DNA from: Flavobacteriaceae bacterium
GTDB taxonomy: Bacteria; Bacteroidota; Bacteroidia; Flavobacteriales; Flavobacteriaceae
Direction: 5' to 3'
Length of the DNA: 9,564 nucleotides
Assembly (NCBI GenBank): GCA_030613745.1
Contig: JAUWLK010000087.1
Coordinates: forward strand, 1-9,564
The notes beneath the pieces are model-generated. The model ran no database searches. It had not been told where the DNA came from and was given only the letters and a program-made list of their open reading frames with translations. The stretch's first letter is position 1; each line of letters opens with the position of its first letter. The position numbers and the translations under genes are program-made. Positions 1 through 5,958 of the stretch are shown here, one piece after another.

Positions 1-558
1 GATTATGTTTTGTCTAAAACAACTGGTAATACTGTTTCAAATCTTTCCTCTTCAAGAGCTTTAAAAAATATTACTCAAAAGCATGGCGGAACCTATCAAG
101 CAAGTGCAGTTGGTGAAGTAAATGTTGTTGAATTGATGAAAAAAAATAATGCTGTAATAGGAGGAGAGGGCAATGGAGGTATTATTTATCCAGCTTCTCA
201 TTACGGAAGAGATTCTCTAGTTGGAGTTGCCTTGTTTTTAACACATTTGGCAAAATCAAAAATGTCATGTAAAGAGTTACGAGATTCATATCCGAGTTAT
301 TTTATGAGTAAAAATAAAATTGAGTTGACACCCGATTTAGATGTGGATTTGGTTTTACAAAAAATAGCTGAAAAATATAAAAATGAAAAAATTAGTACAA
401 TTGATGGAGTTAAAATTGATTTTGAAAAGGAATGGGTGCACTTAAGAAAATCAAATACTGAACCAATAATTAGAATTTATACTGAAAGTAATTCTCAAAA
501 ATCTGCTGATAAATTAGCACAAAATATTATGAAAGAAATAGCTGTAATTGCATTTTAA
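1..558 (+). CDS. glmM: Phosphoglucosamine mutase (phosphohexomutase family), C-terminal part
   Basis: The reading frame is open from the first base, so this is the last 185 residues of a protein that starts upstream; the in-frame TTG at position 10 is an internal Leu, not a start. The family interconverts hexose 6- and 1-phosphates; GlmM makes glucosamine-1-phosphate, the cytoplasmic precursor of UDP-GlcNAc for peptidoglycan and lipid A. Visible motifs are the sugar-binding loop GGEGNGG (visible residues 54-60) of domain 3 and the phosphate-binding loop RKSNTEP (149-155) of domain 4, followed by IIRIYTE. The Ser phosphorylation site and metal loop lie outside the window. The SNTEP variant of the usual SGTEP is what I recall for Bacteroidota GlmM. 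A phosphomannomutase/phosphoglucomutase of the same superfamily is the main alternative, since the N-terminal half cannot be checked. The gene ends in TAA, 42 bases before the next start, with no clear terminator, so read-through into the next gene is possible. Confidence 0.85.
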   Translation, partial: DYVLSKTTGNTVSNLSSSRALKNITQKHGGTYQASAVGEVNVVELMKKNNAVIGGEGNGGIIYPASHYGRDSLVGVALFLTHLAKSKMSCKELRDSYPSYFMSKNKIELTPDLDVDLVLQKIAEKYKNEKISTIDGVKIDFEKEWVHLRKSNTEPIIRIYTESNSQKSADKLAQNIMKEIAVIAF

Positions 559-600
559 ATAATAATTTTAAATTTATATTGATAATTGAAACTTTAAATA

Positions 601-2070
601 ATGAATTTAGAACAACATTTTCAAAAATTTCGTAAAAATATAGTTGGAATTGATCAAACATTTTCTTCTCCTTTTGGTAATAAAAAGATGGTTTATGCTG
701 ATTGGACTGCAAGTGGTAGATTATATAGACCAATAGAAGAAAAAATATTGAATGATTTTGGCCCTTTTGTAGCAAACACCCACACAGAAACTACATTTTC
801 AGGTTCTGCAATGACTTTTGCATATCATGAGGCAAAAAAAATTATTAAAAATCATGTCAATGCTAGTGATGACGATGTTTTAATAACTGAAGGTACTGGA
901 ATGACTGGAGTTATTAATAAGTTTCAACGAATCCTTGGTTTGCGAATTCCTGAAAATTTAAATGAATTTGCCTCTGCTATTCCTGAAGATAAAAAACCTG
1001 TTGTTTTTATTACACACATGGAACATCATTCAAATCAAACGTCATGGCTGGAAACTATTGCTGATGTTGAAATAATCCCTTATGATAATACAGGTTTAGT
1101 TGATATTGATGGTTTAAGGGATCTTTTAAAAAAATATAAGGATAAAACCCTAAAAATTGCCTCTATAACAGCTTGTTCAAACGTAACAGGTATCCAACCT
1201 GATTATTTTAAAATTGCCAAAATAATGCACCAAAATAAGGGTGTGTGTTTTGTCGATTTTGCATGTTCTGCCCCTTATGTTAAAGTAGATATGCACCCTG
1301 AGGATAAAGAAGCAAACTTAGATGCAATTTTCTTTTCACCACATAAATTTTTAGGTGGCCCCGGAACTTCAGGAGTTTTGATTTTTAATAAAGATTTATA
1401 CCATAATATGGTACCGGATAATCCTGGAGGAGGTACTGTAAACTGGACAAATCCCTGGGGTGAACACAGTTATTTATATGATATTGAATTACGTGAAGAT
1501 GGTGGTACGCCAGGTTTTTTGCAAACTATTCGTATTGCTTTAGCAATTCAATTAAAAGATGAAATGGGTGTTGAGAATATTCATAATAGGGAAGAAGAGA
1601 TTAATAAAAAGGTTTTTAAAAAATTAAAATCTATTGATAATCTAGTTATATTAGCGAAACAACACGAAGATAGATTAGGAGTTTTTTCATTTTATATTAA
1701 TGATTTGCACTTTAATTTAGGAGTAAAAATATTAAATGATCGTTTTGGTATTCAAACACGTGGTGGATGCTCATGTGCAGGCACTTACGGACACTTTTTG
1801 TTACATGTTGATCAACAAGAATCACATGAATTGGTTGAAAGAATTACTGATGGGTGTATGTTAGATAAACCGGGATGGATTAGAATGTCTATTCATCCAA
1901 CAACTACAGATGAAGAAGTTGATTTTATTTGTGAAAGTATTAAAGATTTAGCCGAAAATTTTAAAGTTTGGGAAAAAGATTACTCTTATAATAAAGCTAC
2001 CAATGAATTTATGTATAAAGGTTTTGAATATGGAGAAAAAGAATTGGTATCAAAATGGTTTAAAAATTAA
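601..2070 (+). CDS. Class V aminotransferase-fold PLP enzyme, divergent SufS-like
   Basis: This 489-residue protein has the class V aminotransferase/cysteine desulfurase fold. Visible motifs are a glycine-rich PLP phosphate loop near TEGTGMTG (97-104), the PLP-stacking histidine in MEHHSN (H142 by comparison with SufS), D219 in VDFAC, and the Schiff-base lysine K249 in SPHKFLGGPGTSG. The C-terminal active-site loop is RGGCSCAG (387-394); C392 aligns with the sulfur-accepting Cys of SufS (HCA), and C390 is an extra cysteine two residues earlier. The Gln that follows Asp-x-Ala in SufS (VDGAQ) is Cys222 here. At 489 residues it is well longer than SufS (about 400), with added length in the middle and a tail rich in aromatic and charged residues (from about 455). 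ATG at 601 is the first good start. Activity may be cysteine desulfurase, lyase or epimerase; the fold is secure, the substrate is not. It is distinct from the second class V enzyme at the far end of the window. Confidence 0.85.
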   Translation: MNLEQHFQKFRKNIVGIDQTFSSPFGNKKMVYADWTASGRLYRPIEEKILNDFGPFVANTHTETTFSGSAMTFAYHEAKKIIKNHVNASDDDVLITEGTGMTGVINKFQRILGLRIPENLNEFASAIPEDKKPVVFITHMEHHSNQTSWLETIADVEIIPYDNTGLVDIDGLRDLLKKYKDKTLKIASITACSNVTGIQPDYFKIAKIMHQNKGVCFVDFACSAPYVKVDMHPEDKEANLDAIFFSPHKFLGGPGTSGVLIFNKDLYHNMVPDNPGGGTVNWTNPWGEHSYLYDIELREDGGTPGFLQTIRIALAIQLKDEMGVENIHNREEEINKKVFKKLKSIDNLVILAKQHEDRLGVFSFYINDLHFNLGVKILNDRFGIQTRGGCSCAGTYGHFLLHVDQQESHELVERITDGCMLDKPGWIRMSIHPTTTDEEVDFICESIKDLAENFKVWEKDYSYNKATNEFMYKGFEYGEKELVSKWFKN

Positions 2071-2084
2071 ATTACTCAATACAT

Positions 2085-2092
2085 TATCTTGG
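2085..2092 (+). promoter_or_regulatory. Weak candidate -7 element before the DUF1697 gene
   Basis: TATCTTGG matches the Bacteroidota -7 consensus TAnnTTTG except for one base, and lies about 35 bases before the DUF1697 ATG. No TTG -33 element is found at the usual distance. It may be chance in AT-rich DNA, and the gene may simply be co-transcribed with the PLP enzyme. Confidence 0.25.
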
Positions 2093-2126
2093 TAAATTTT
2101 AGAATTGTATAATTTAATATTTAAAA

Positions 2127-2672
2127 ATGCCAAAGTTCATAGCTTTATTAAGAGGAATAAACGTATCTGGCCATAATAAAATAAAAATGGTTGATTTGAA
2201 AAATTCCTTATCAACTTTACATTATAATGATATTCAAACCTATTTACAAAGTGGTAATATTATTTTTGAATCATTAAACTCAAATACTTCTGAATTAGAA
2301 AATCAAATTGGTAATAAAATTTTAAGTGATTTTGAATATGATATTTCATTATTGGTTTTAAGCAAAAAAGTTTTTGTCAGCATTAAAAAAAATAACCCTT
2401 TTATCATTGATAAAAGCATAGATATTAAAAAATTATATACTATTTTTCTTACTAAAGAACCTGATAAAGAGCTATTTGATCAAATTAAAAATAATCCAAA
2501 TTTTCCAGAAGAAATGATTTTACATAACAATGTAATTTATATGTATTACATAAACGGTTATGGAAAATCAAAAGTAAATAATAATTTTTTTGAAAAAAAA
2601 TTAAAAGTTATGGCTACCACCAGAAATTGGAATACTGTATGTAATTTGAATGATAAATTAGTCCAGAAGTAA
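2127..2672 (+). CDS. DUF1697 family protein
   Basis: The 181-residue product opens with FIALLRGINVSGHNKIKM, the highly recognisable start of DUF1697 (PF08002), continues with TYLQSGNIIFES (about 38-49), and ends with ATTRNWNTVCNL, the family's conserved C-terminal TTRNW motif. The length is right for a full member of the family. It has no signal peptide or membrane segment, so it should be cytoplasmic. The biochemical function of this widespread family is not established as far as I know, and I do not assign one. The gene sits 56 bases after the PLP enzyme in the same direction and may share its transcript. A 9-bp AT-only-rich hairpin begins at its stop codon. ATG at 2127 fits the family's usual N-terminus exactly. 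Confidence 0.9.
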   Translation: MPKFIALLRGINVSGHNKIKMVDLKNSLSTLHYNDIQTYLQSGNIIFESLNSNTSELENQIGNKILSDFEYDISLLVLSKKVFVSIKKNNPFIIDKSIDIKKLYTIFLTKEPDKELFDQIKNNPNFPEEMILHNNVIYMYYINGYGKSKVNNNFFEKKLKVMATTRNWNTVCNLNDKLVQK

Positions 2673-2704
2673 TTAATTCAAATTATTTTTACAGAATTAA
2701 TTTT
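2671..2704 (+). terminator. Weak candidate terminator after the DUF1697 gene
   Basis: AATTAATTC (2671-2679) is perfectly complementary to GAATTAATT (2694-2702), giving a 9-bp stem with a 14-base loop that starts inside the stop codon. The stem contains a single G-C pair and only four T follow in a row (2701-2704), so it is a weak terminator at best and may be a chance AT palindrome. Confidence 0.3.
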
Positions 2705-2711
2705 GAAAACT

Positions 2712-2719
2712 TATCTTTG
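2712..2719 (+). promoter_or_regulatory. -7 promoter element of the cold-shock gene
   Basis: TATCTTTG is a perfect match to the Bacteroidota housekeeping -7 consensus TAnnTTTG. It lies in the largest intergenic gap, directly after the putative hairpin of the preceding gene. No clean TTG is present at the expected -33 distance (only TTTTTACA). If used, transcription would begin near 2725 and leave a leader of about 125 bases before the ATG at 2851. Confidence 0.55.
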
Positions 2720-2771
2720 CATAAATTGAGTAACTAATAGTTTCAATATAATCGTTTGTTATAAAACCTTT

Positions 2772-2809
2772 TTGGACAAGCAAAACTATAAACTTGTATA
2801 ATTATCCAA
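2772..2809 (+). promoter_or_regulatory. Possible hairpin in the 5' leader of the cold-shock gene
   Basis: TTGGACAAG (2772-2780) can pair with CTTGT (2793-2797) and then TCCAA (2805-2809), a 9-bp helix interrupted by a 7-base bulge ATAATTA. It is one of the few G/C-containing pairings in this otherwise AT-rich leader. Structured, temperature-sensitive leaders are known for cspA-type genes; the link here is inference. Confidence 0.25.
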
Positions 2810-2850
2810 TCAAAAATATTTAACTTTAAATTAATTCTCTAACAAATCAA

Positions 2851-3309
2851 ATGGCAAAATCACAGCAGACATTTAATAAACTGGAAAAAGAAAAAAAACG
2901 CTTAAAAAAACGCGAGGATAAAAGAAAGAAAAAAGAAGCTCGCAAATTAGAACTTAAAGAAAGTGGCACTAAAGGAATTCAATTTGCATACGTTGATCAT
3001 TACGGAAATTTAACTGATACACCGCCAGATCCTTCAAAAAAAATAAAGGTAGATGCGAAAAGTATAGAAATAGGAATTCCTAAAAAAGAAGAAAGTGATA
3101 TAGAAAAATTTAATCCTATTAGAAATGGAAAAGTTTCATTTTTTGATTCTTCGAAAGGGTTTGGATTTATTATTGATACTGAAAATCAAGAAAAATATTT
3201 CTGTCATGTAAGTGGTTTAATCGATGAGATTGCCGAAAATGATAAAGTTTCCTTTGAACTTGAAAAAGGTATGAAAGGAATGAATGCTGTTCGTGTAAAA
3301 TTATTATAA
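2851..3309 (+). CDS. Cold-shock-domain protein with lysine-rich N-terminal extension
   Basis: The 152-residue product has two parts. Residues 1-36 are almost entirely Lys, Arg and Glu with no proline or glycine, predicted as a charged helix or coiled coil. Residues 90-152 form a cold-shock (OB-fold) domain with GKVSFFD, the RNP1 motif KGFGFI (102-107) and an RNP2-like YFCHVS (116-121), where the canonical sequence is VFVHFS. A linker of about 50 residues carries a segment around FAYVDHYGNLTDTPPDP that resembles a small conserved patch rather than random linker. The expected role is binding single-stranded RNA or DNA, acting as an RNA chaperone in the cytoplasm. Ordinary CspA proteins are about 70 residues, so this one doubles the family length; such extended forms occur in Bacteroidota. 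It is probably transcribed alone from the TATCTTTG element at 2712, and it converges with the acyltransferase pair. Confidence 0.88.
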   Translation: MAKSQQTFNKLEKEKKRLKKREDKRKKKEARKLELKESGTKGIQFAYVDHYGNLTDTPPDPSKKIKVDAKSIEIGIPKKEESDIEKFNPIRNGKVSFFDSSKGFGFIIDTENQEKYFCHVSGLIDEIAENDKVSFELEKGMKGMNAVRVKLL

Positions 3310-3319
3310 AGTGATTTCT

Positions 3320-3342
3320 AAAGTTTTAACTTTTAAAACTTT
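3320..3342. terminator. Candidate hairpin between convergent genes
   Basis: AAAGTTTT (3320-3327) pairs with AAAACTTT (3335-3342) around a 7-base loop in the 32-base gap between the convergent cold-shock and acyltransferase genes. The right arm touches the acyltransferase stop codon. The stem has one G-C pair and neither strand has a long T tract, so termination would be weak; position is the main argument for it. Confidence 0.35.
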
Positions 3343-4232
3343 TAATTAATCGAATTGTTTTCTTTTCCTACATGTTTGAATCTCTTGTGGGTCCAAAAAT
3401 AAAATTCAGGTTTATTTCTTATTTGACTTTCAAGTTCTTTCAAAAAATGATCTGTAATTTGATAGTCTTTATAATCACGTGGGTTTTCAGCTAAAACCAT
3501 GACAGTAGATTTATAATAACCACGTTTAATTCTTTCGGTTTGAAAATAAATCACAGGATAATTATATTTTTTTGCTAACATTTCAGCTCCTGTATGTACT
3601 GGTACATTTACTCCCATAAAATTACTCCAATAATGTGCTTTATTTAATTTGGGAGATTGATCACTTAATAATCCATAAATCGCCAATTCTTTTTTATCGG
3701 CATGACCTTGCATTAAATCCATGAATTCTTTTGTTGGAATAAAATAAGCACCAAACTTAGTACGTGAAGATTTTACTTTTTGTTCAAAATATTTATTTTT
3801 GATTTTTTTGTATGCGGCATACCCATTATATGGTACCAAATTATTGACATTAACAACCCATTCCCAATTGGCATAGTGTCCTGCCATTATGATTAAACTT
3901 TTATTTTTACTGTAAAAATCTTGTAGTATCTCAATGTTTTTATATTGAAATCGTTCTGAAATTTCTTTTTTAGAAATAGTAAAAGATTTGATCATTTCCA
4001 TAAAAGTATCTAAGAAATGTTGAATTGTTTTTTTTTCAATTTCCAAACGTTCTTGTTTTGATTTATTTGGAAATGATAGTTTTAAATTATATCTAACTAC
4101 TTTCTTTCTATAACCGATAATATAATAAACAACAAAATAGAGTATATCTGAAAAGGCAAATAGGATTCTCATAGGAAGTAAAGAGAGAAGCCATATAAAA
4201 GGATAGACTAAAATGAAAATTAATAATTGCAT
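3342..4232 (-). CDS. LpxL/HtrB-type lysophospholipid (lipid A) acyltransferase, copy 2
   Basis: This 296-residue protein belongs to the lipid A secondary acyltransferase family, which transfers an acyl chain to a lipid hydroxyl at the cytoplasmic face of the inner membrane. A hydrophobic N-terminal segment (about 1-38) anchors it. The catalytic HX4E motif is AGHYANWE with H119 and E124. Further family landmarks are YGLLSDQSP (D191), HTGAEMLAKKYNYPVIY (213-229) and the C-terminal YFWTHKRFKH (278-287). Length matches the family. It lies 9 bases downstream of its paralogue on the same strand and is almost certainly co-transcribed with it. The two share about 70 of the first 100 residues by my count, so they arose by tandem duplication. 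Lipid A is the usual acceptor, but Bacteroidota use members of this family on other lipids too, so the exact substrate is open. ATG at 4232 matches the paralogue's start. Confidence 0.85.
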   Translation of the reverse strand: MQLLIFILVYPFIWLLSLLPMRILFAFSDILYFVVYYIIGYRKKVVRYNLKLSFPNKSKQERLEIEKKTIQHFLDTFMEMIKSFTISKKEISERFQYKNIEILQDFYSKNKSLIIMAGHYANWEWVVNVNNLVPYNGYAAYKKIKNKYFEQKVKSSRTKFGAYFIPTKEFMDLMQGHADKKELAIYGLLSDQSPKLNKAHYWSNFMGVNVPVHTGAEMLAKKYNYPVIYFQTERIKRGYYKSTVMVLAENPRDYKDYQITDHFLKELESQIRNKPEFYFWTHKRFKHVGKENNSIN

Positions 4233-4241
4233 GTTTCGTTT

Positions 4242-5135
4242 TTAGTTTTTATTATTTCTATTGTTCTTATGTTTAAACCTTTTGTGGGTCCAAAAATAAT
4301 ACTCCGGATTTTTTCTGATTTGTTTTTCAGTTTTTTGTAAAAAAATATCTGTTATTTCATAGTCTTTAAATTTTCTTGGATATTCAGCTAAAATCTCAAC
4401 AGTAGACTCATAATAACCGCGTTTAATTCTCTTAGTATGTAAATATAACACAGGATAGTTGTATTTTTTTGCCAACATTTCAGCTCCGGTATGTATGGGT
4501 ACATTCACACCCATAAAATCACTCCAATAGTGTGTTTTAGTCAATTTTGGTGATTGATCACTTAACAATCCATAAATTGACAATTCATTATTTATATCAT
4601 TTTCTTGGATGAGATCTAATAATTCAGATGTGGGAATCATAATACCTTTAAACTTAGAACGAGAAGCTATTATTTTTTTGTTAAAGTATTTATTTCTAAT
4701 TTTTTTATAAGCAACGTAACCCTGATACGGAACTAAATTACTAAGACTAATGCTAATTACCCATTCCCAGTTAGCATAATGCATAGCCATAAAAATCAAA
4801 CTTTTATTTTTATTGTAAAGACCATTTATAATTTCAAGATTTTTGAATACAAATCTTTTGGAAATTTCTTTTTCAGATATAGTAAAAGTTTTTATTATTT
4901 CCATAAATATATCAATGAAATGATGAAATGATTTTTTTTCAATATCTAAAAGTTCTTGACTTGATTTTTCAGGAAAAGCCAATTGTAGATTGTTGCGAAC
5001 TACTTTTTTTCTATAGCCAATAACATAATAAAGAAAAAAATAAAATATATCTGATAATATATATAAAACCCTCATTGGGAGTATGGATAAAGACCAAATG
5101 AAAGGATATATTAAAATAAAAATTAATAATTGCAT
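4242..5135 (-). CDS. LpxL/HtrB-type lysophospholipid (lipid A) acyltransferase, copy 1
   Basis: This is the upstream member of the pair, 297 residues from the ATG at 5135. I prefer this over an in-frame TTG at 5156 because the resulting MQLLIFIL start aligns exactly with the paralogue. Same architecture: membrane anchor (about 1-38), HX4E motif at H119/E124, YGLLSDQSP, HTGAEMLAKKYNYPV and YYFWTHKRFKH near the end. The residue before the catalytic His is Met (AMHYANWE), whereas the paralogue and most of the family have Gly at this place (GHxxNWE). The catalytic pair itself is kept, so the enzyme may be active with altered specificity. The C-terminal tail is a low-complexity Asn/Lys run. The start lies 64 bases from that of the divergent rhomboid gene. 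Together with its neighbour it would set acylation of lipid A or another membrane lipid. Confidence 0.83.
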   Translation of the reverse strand: MQLLIFILIYPFIWSLSILPMRVLYILSDIFYFFLYYVIGYRKKVVRNNLQLAFPEKSSQELLDIEKKSFHHFIDIFMEIIKTFTISEKEISKRFVFKNLEIINGLYNKNKSLIFMAMHYANWEWVISISLSNLVPYQGYVAYKKIRNKYFNKKIIASRSKFKGIMIPTSELLDLIQENDINNELSIYGLLSDQSPKLTKTHYWSDFMGVNVPIHTGAEMLAKKYNYPVLYLHTKRIKRGYYESTVEILAEYPRKFKDYEITDIFLQKTEKQIRKNPEYYFWTHKRFKHKNNRNNKN

Positions 5136-5148
5136 TTTATTTTTTTGA

Positions 5149-5180
5149 TTGAACAAATATCGGATATAATTTTATCTTTG
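5149..5180 (+). promoter_or_regulatory. Promoter of the rhomboid gene (TTG-21-TATCTTTG)
   Basis: This is the best promoter in the window: TTG at 5149-5151 and a perfect TAnnTTTG element, TATCTTTG, at 5173-5180, separated by 21 bases, within the spacing reported for flavobacterial promoters. Transcription would start near 5187, leaving a leader of only about 13 bases before the ATG at 5200. It overlaps the region from which the divergent acyltransferase pair must be transcribed. Confidence 0.65.
5154..5161 (-). promoter_or_regulatory. Candidate -7 element for the acyltransferase pair
   Basis: On the minus strand GATATTTG differs from TAnnTTTG at one position and lies 18 bases before the ATG at 5135. 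It falls within the 64-base divergent gap, the only place a promoter for the pair could lie outside the rhomboid gene. No good -33 TTG is seen on this strand. Confidence 0.3.
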
Positions 5181-5199
5181 AACTCTAAAAATAAAAATA

Positions 5200-5844
5200 A
5201 TGGATAGAGTAGTTCTTTTAATAATTATTGCCAATGTTTTGGTTTCTTTTAAAGGATTTAAAGATCGAACTTTCTTTGAAAAATATAAATTCCAGATAGG
5301 TCCAATTATTAGTGGTGAGAAAATTAGAGTTCTAACATCTGGTTTTTTGCATGTTGATCAATCACATTTGTTTTTTAATATGCTGACTTTATATTTTTTT
5401 GCAGATTCAGTGATTGGTCATGTAGGTATTCTTAAATTTTTAGTTATATACTTAGGATCATTACTGGCTGGTAGTTTGTTTGCATTAACTTTTCATAAAA
5501 AAGAGCCATATTATAGTGCTGTTGGAGCTTCTGGCGCAGTTATGGGAGTTTTATACGCAGCCATAATGTTAAACCCTGACATGAAATTATATATGTTTTT
5601 TATTCCAATACCAATTCCTGCATATATTTTTGGTGTAGGTTACTTGCTGTATTCTATATTTGGAATGAAAAATCAGTGGGGAAACATTGGTCACAGCGCA
5701 CATTTAGGTGGCGCGATAGGAGGTTTCTTGCTTACTATACTTTTATATCCACAAGTTATAGTTGAAAATCAAACAATGGTATTGATTTTGGCTATACCAA
5801 TTGTTTTAATGTTTGTTTTTAAGGATAAACTAGAAAAAGGATAA
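5200..5844 (+). CDS. Rhomboid family intramembrane serine protease
   Basis: This 214-residue polytopic membrane protein carries the full rhomboid signature. The oxyanion-side residues are H56 and N60 in SHLFFNM; the catalytic serine is S111 in GASGAVMG; the catalytic histidine is H168 in HSAHLGGAIGG, in the following helix. I count about six hydrophobic segments (1-16, 60-72, 76-98, 107-124, 141-155, 166-183), with a final one at 192-208. Rhomboids cleave single-pass transmembrane proteins inside the bilayer; the substrate is unknown here. It is a compact, GlpG-core-like form lacking an extra cytoplasmic or zinc-finger domain, consistent with small Bacteroidota members. It has its own strong promoter and is divergent from the acyltransferases. 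yidC follows 114 bases later on the same strand with a separate -7 element, so a shared role with YidC is not implied. Confidence 0.92.
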   Translation: MDRVVLLIIIANVLVSFKGFKDRTFFEKYKFQIGPIISGEKIRVLTSGFLHVDQSHLFFNMLTLYFFADSVIGHVGILKFLVIYLGSLLAGSLFALTFHKKEPYYSAVGASGAVMGVLYAAIMLNPDMKLYMFFIPIPIPAYIFGVGYLLYSIFGMKNQWGNIGHSAHLGGAIGGFLLTILLYPQVIVENQTMVLILAIPIVLMFVFKDKLEKG

Positions 5845-5894
5845 CAAATTTGTAATTAATACCCAATTTTAAATTTTAATTTCCTTGTTTTTAT

Positions 5895-5902
5895 TACATT
5901 TG
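5895..5902 (+). promoter_or_regulatory. -7 promoter element of yidC
   Basis: TACATTTG is a perfect TAnnTTTG match, placed so that transcription would start near 5908 with a leader of about 50 bases before the yidC ATG. There is no TTG at 17-23 bases upstream (the stretch is only A and T), so the -33 half is unsupported. Confidence 0.5.
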
Positions 5903-5958
5903 CCGAACGTTTTAAAAAATAAAAAACACCTATTTTTTATATAGATAATAAACTACAA

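Larger units (their letters stand above)
3342..5135 (-). repeat. Tandem gene duplication (two acyltransferase copies)
   Basis: The two genes line up end to end from MQLLIF to THKRFKH with almost no gaps; the first has a one- to two-residue insertion after the catalytic region. Matching DNA stretches are visible, for example in the HTGAEMLAKKYNYP coding parts and at both start codons (TAATAATTGCAT on the plus strand). Divergence at most third positions and about 30% of the early residues shows the duplication is old, not an assembly artefact. Confidence 0.88.

Noticed and set aside
527..775. Minus-strand open frame of 82 residues
   Set aside because: It lies mostly antisense to the PLP enzyme gene, has no recognisable motif and consists of AT-rich low-complexity residues.
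5136..5156. TTG start adding seven residues to acyltransferase copy 1
   Set aside because: The ATG at 5135 gives a start identical to the paralogue, and the extension overlaps the likely promoter.
5844..5853. Perfect palindrome ACAAATTTGT at the rhomboid stop codon
   Set aside because: A 10-base AT-rich palindrome is expected by chance here; it has no loop or T tract for a terminator and no second copy to suggest an operator.
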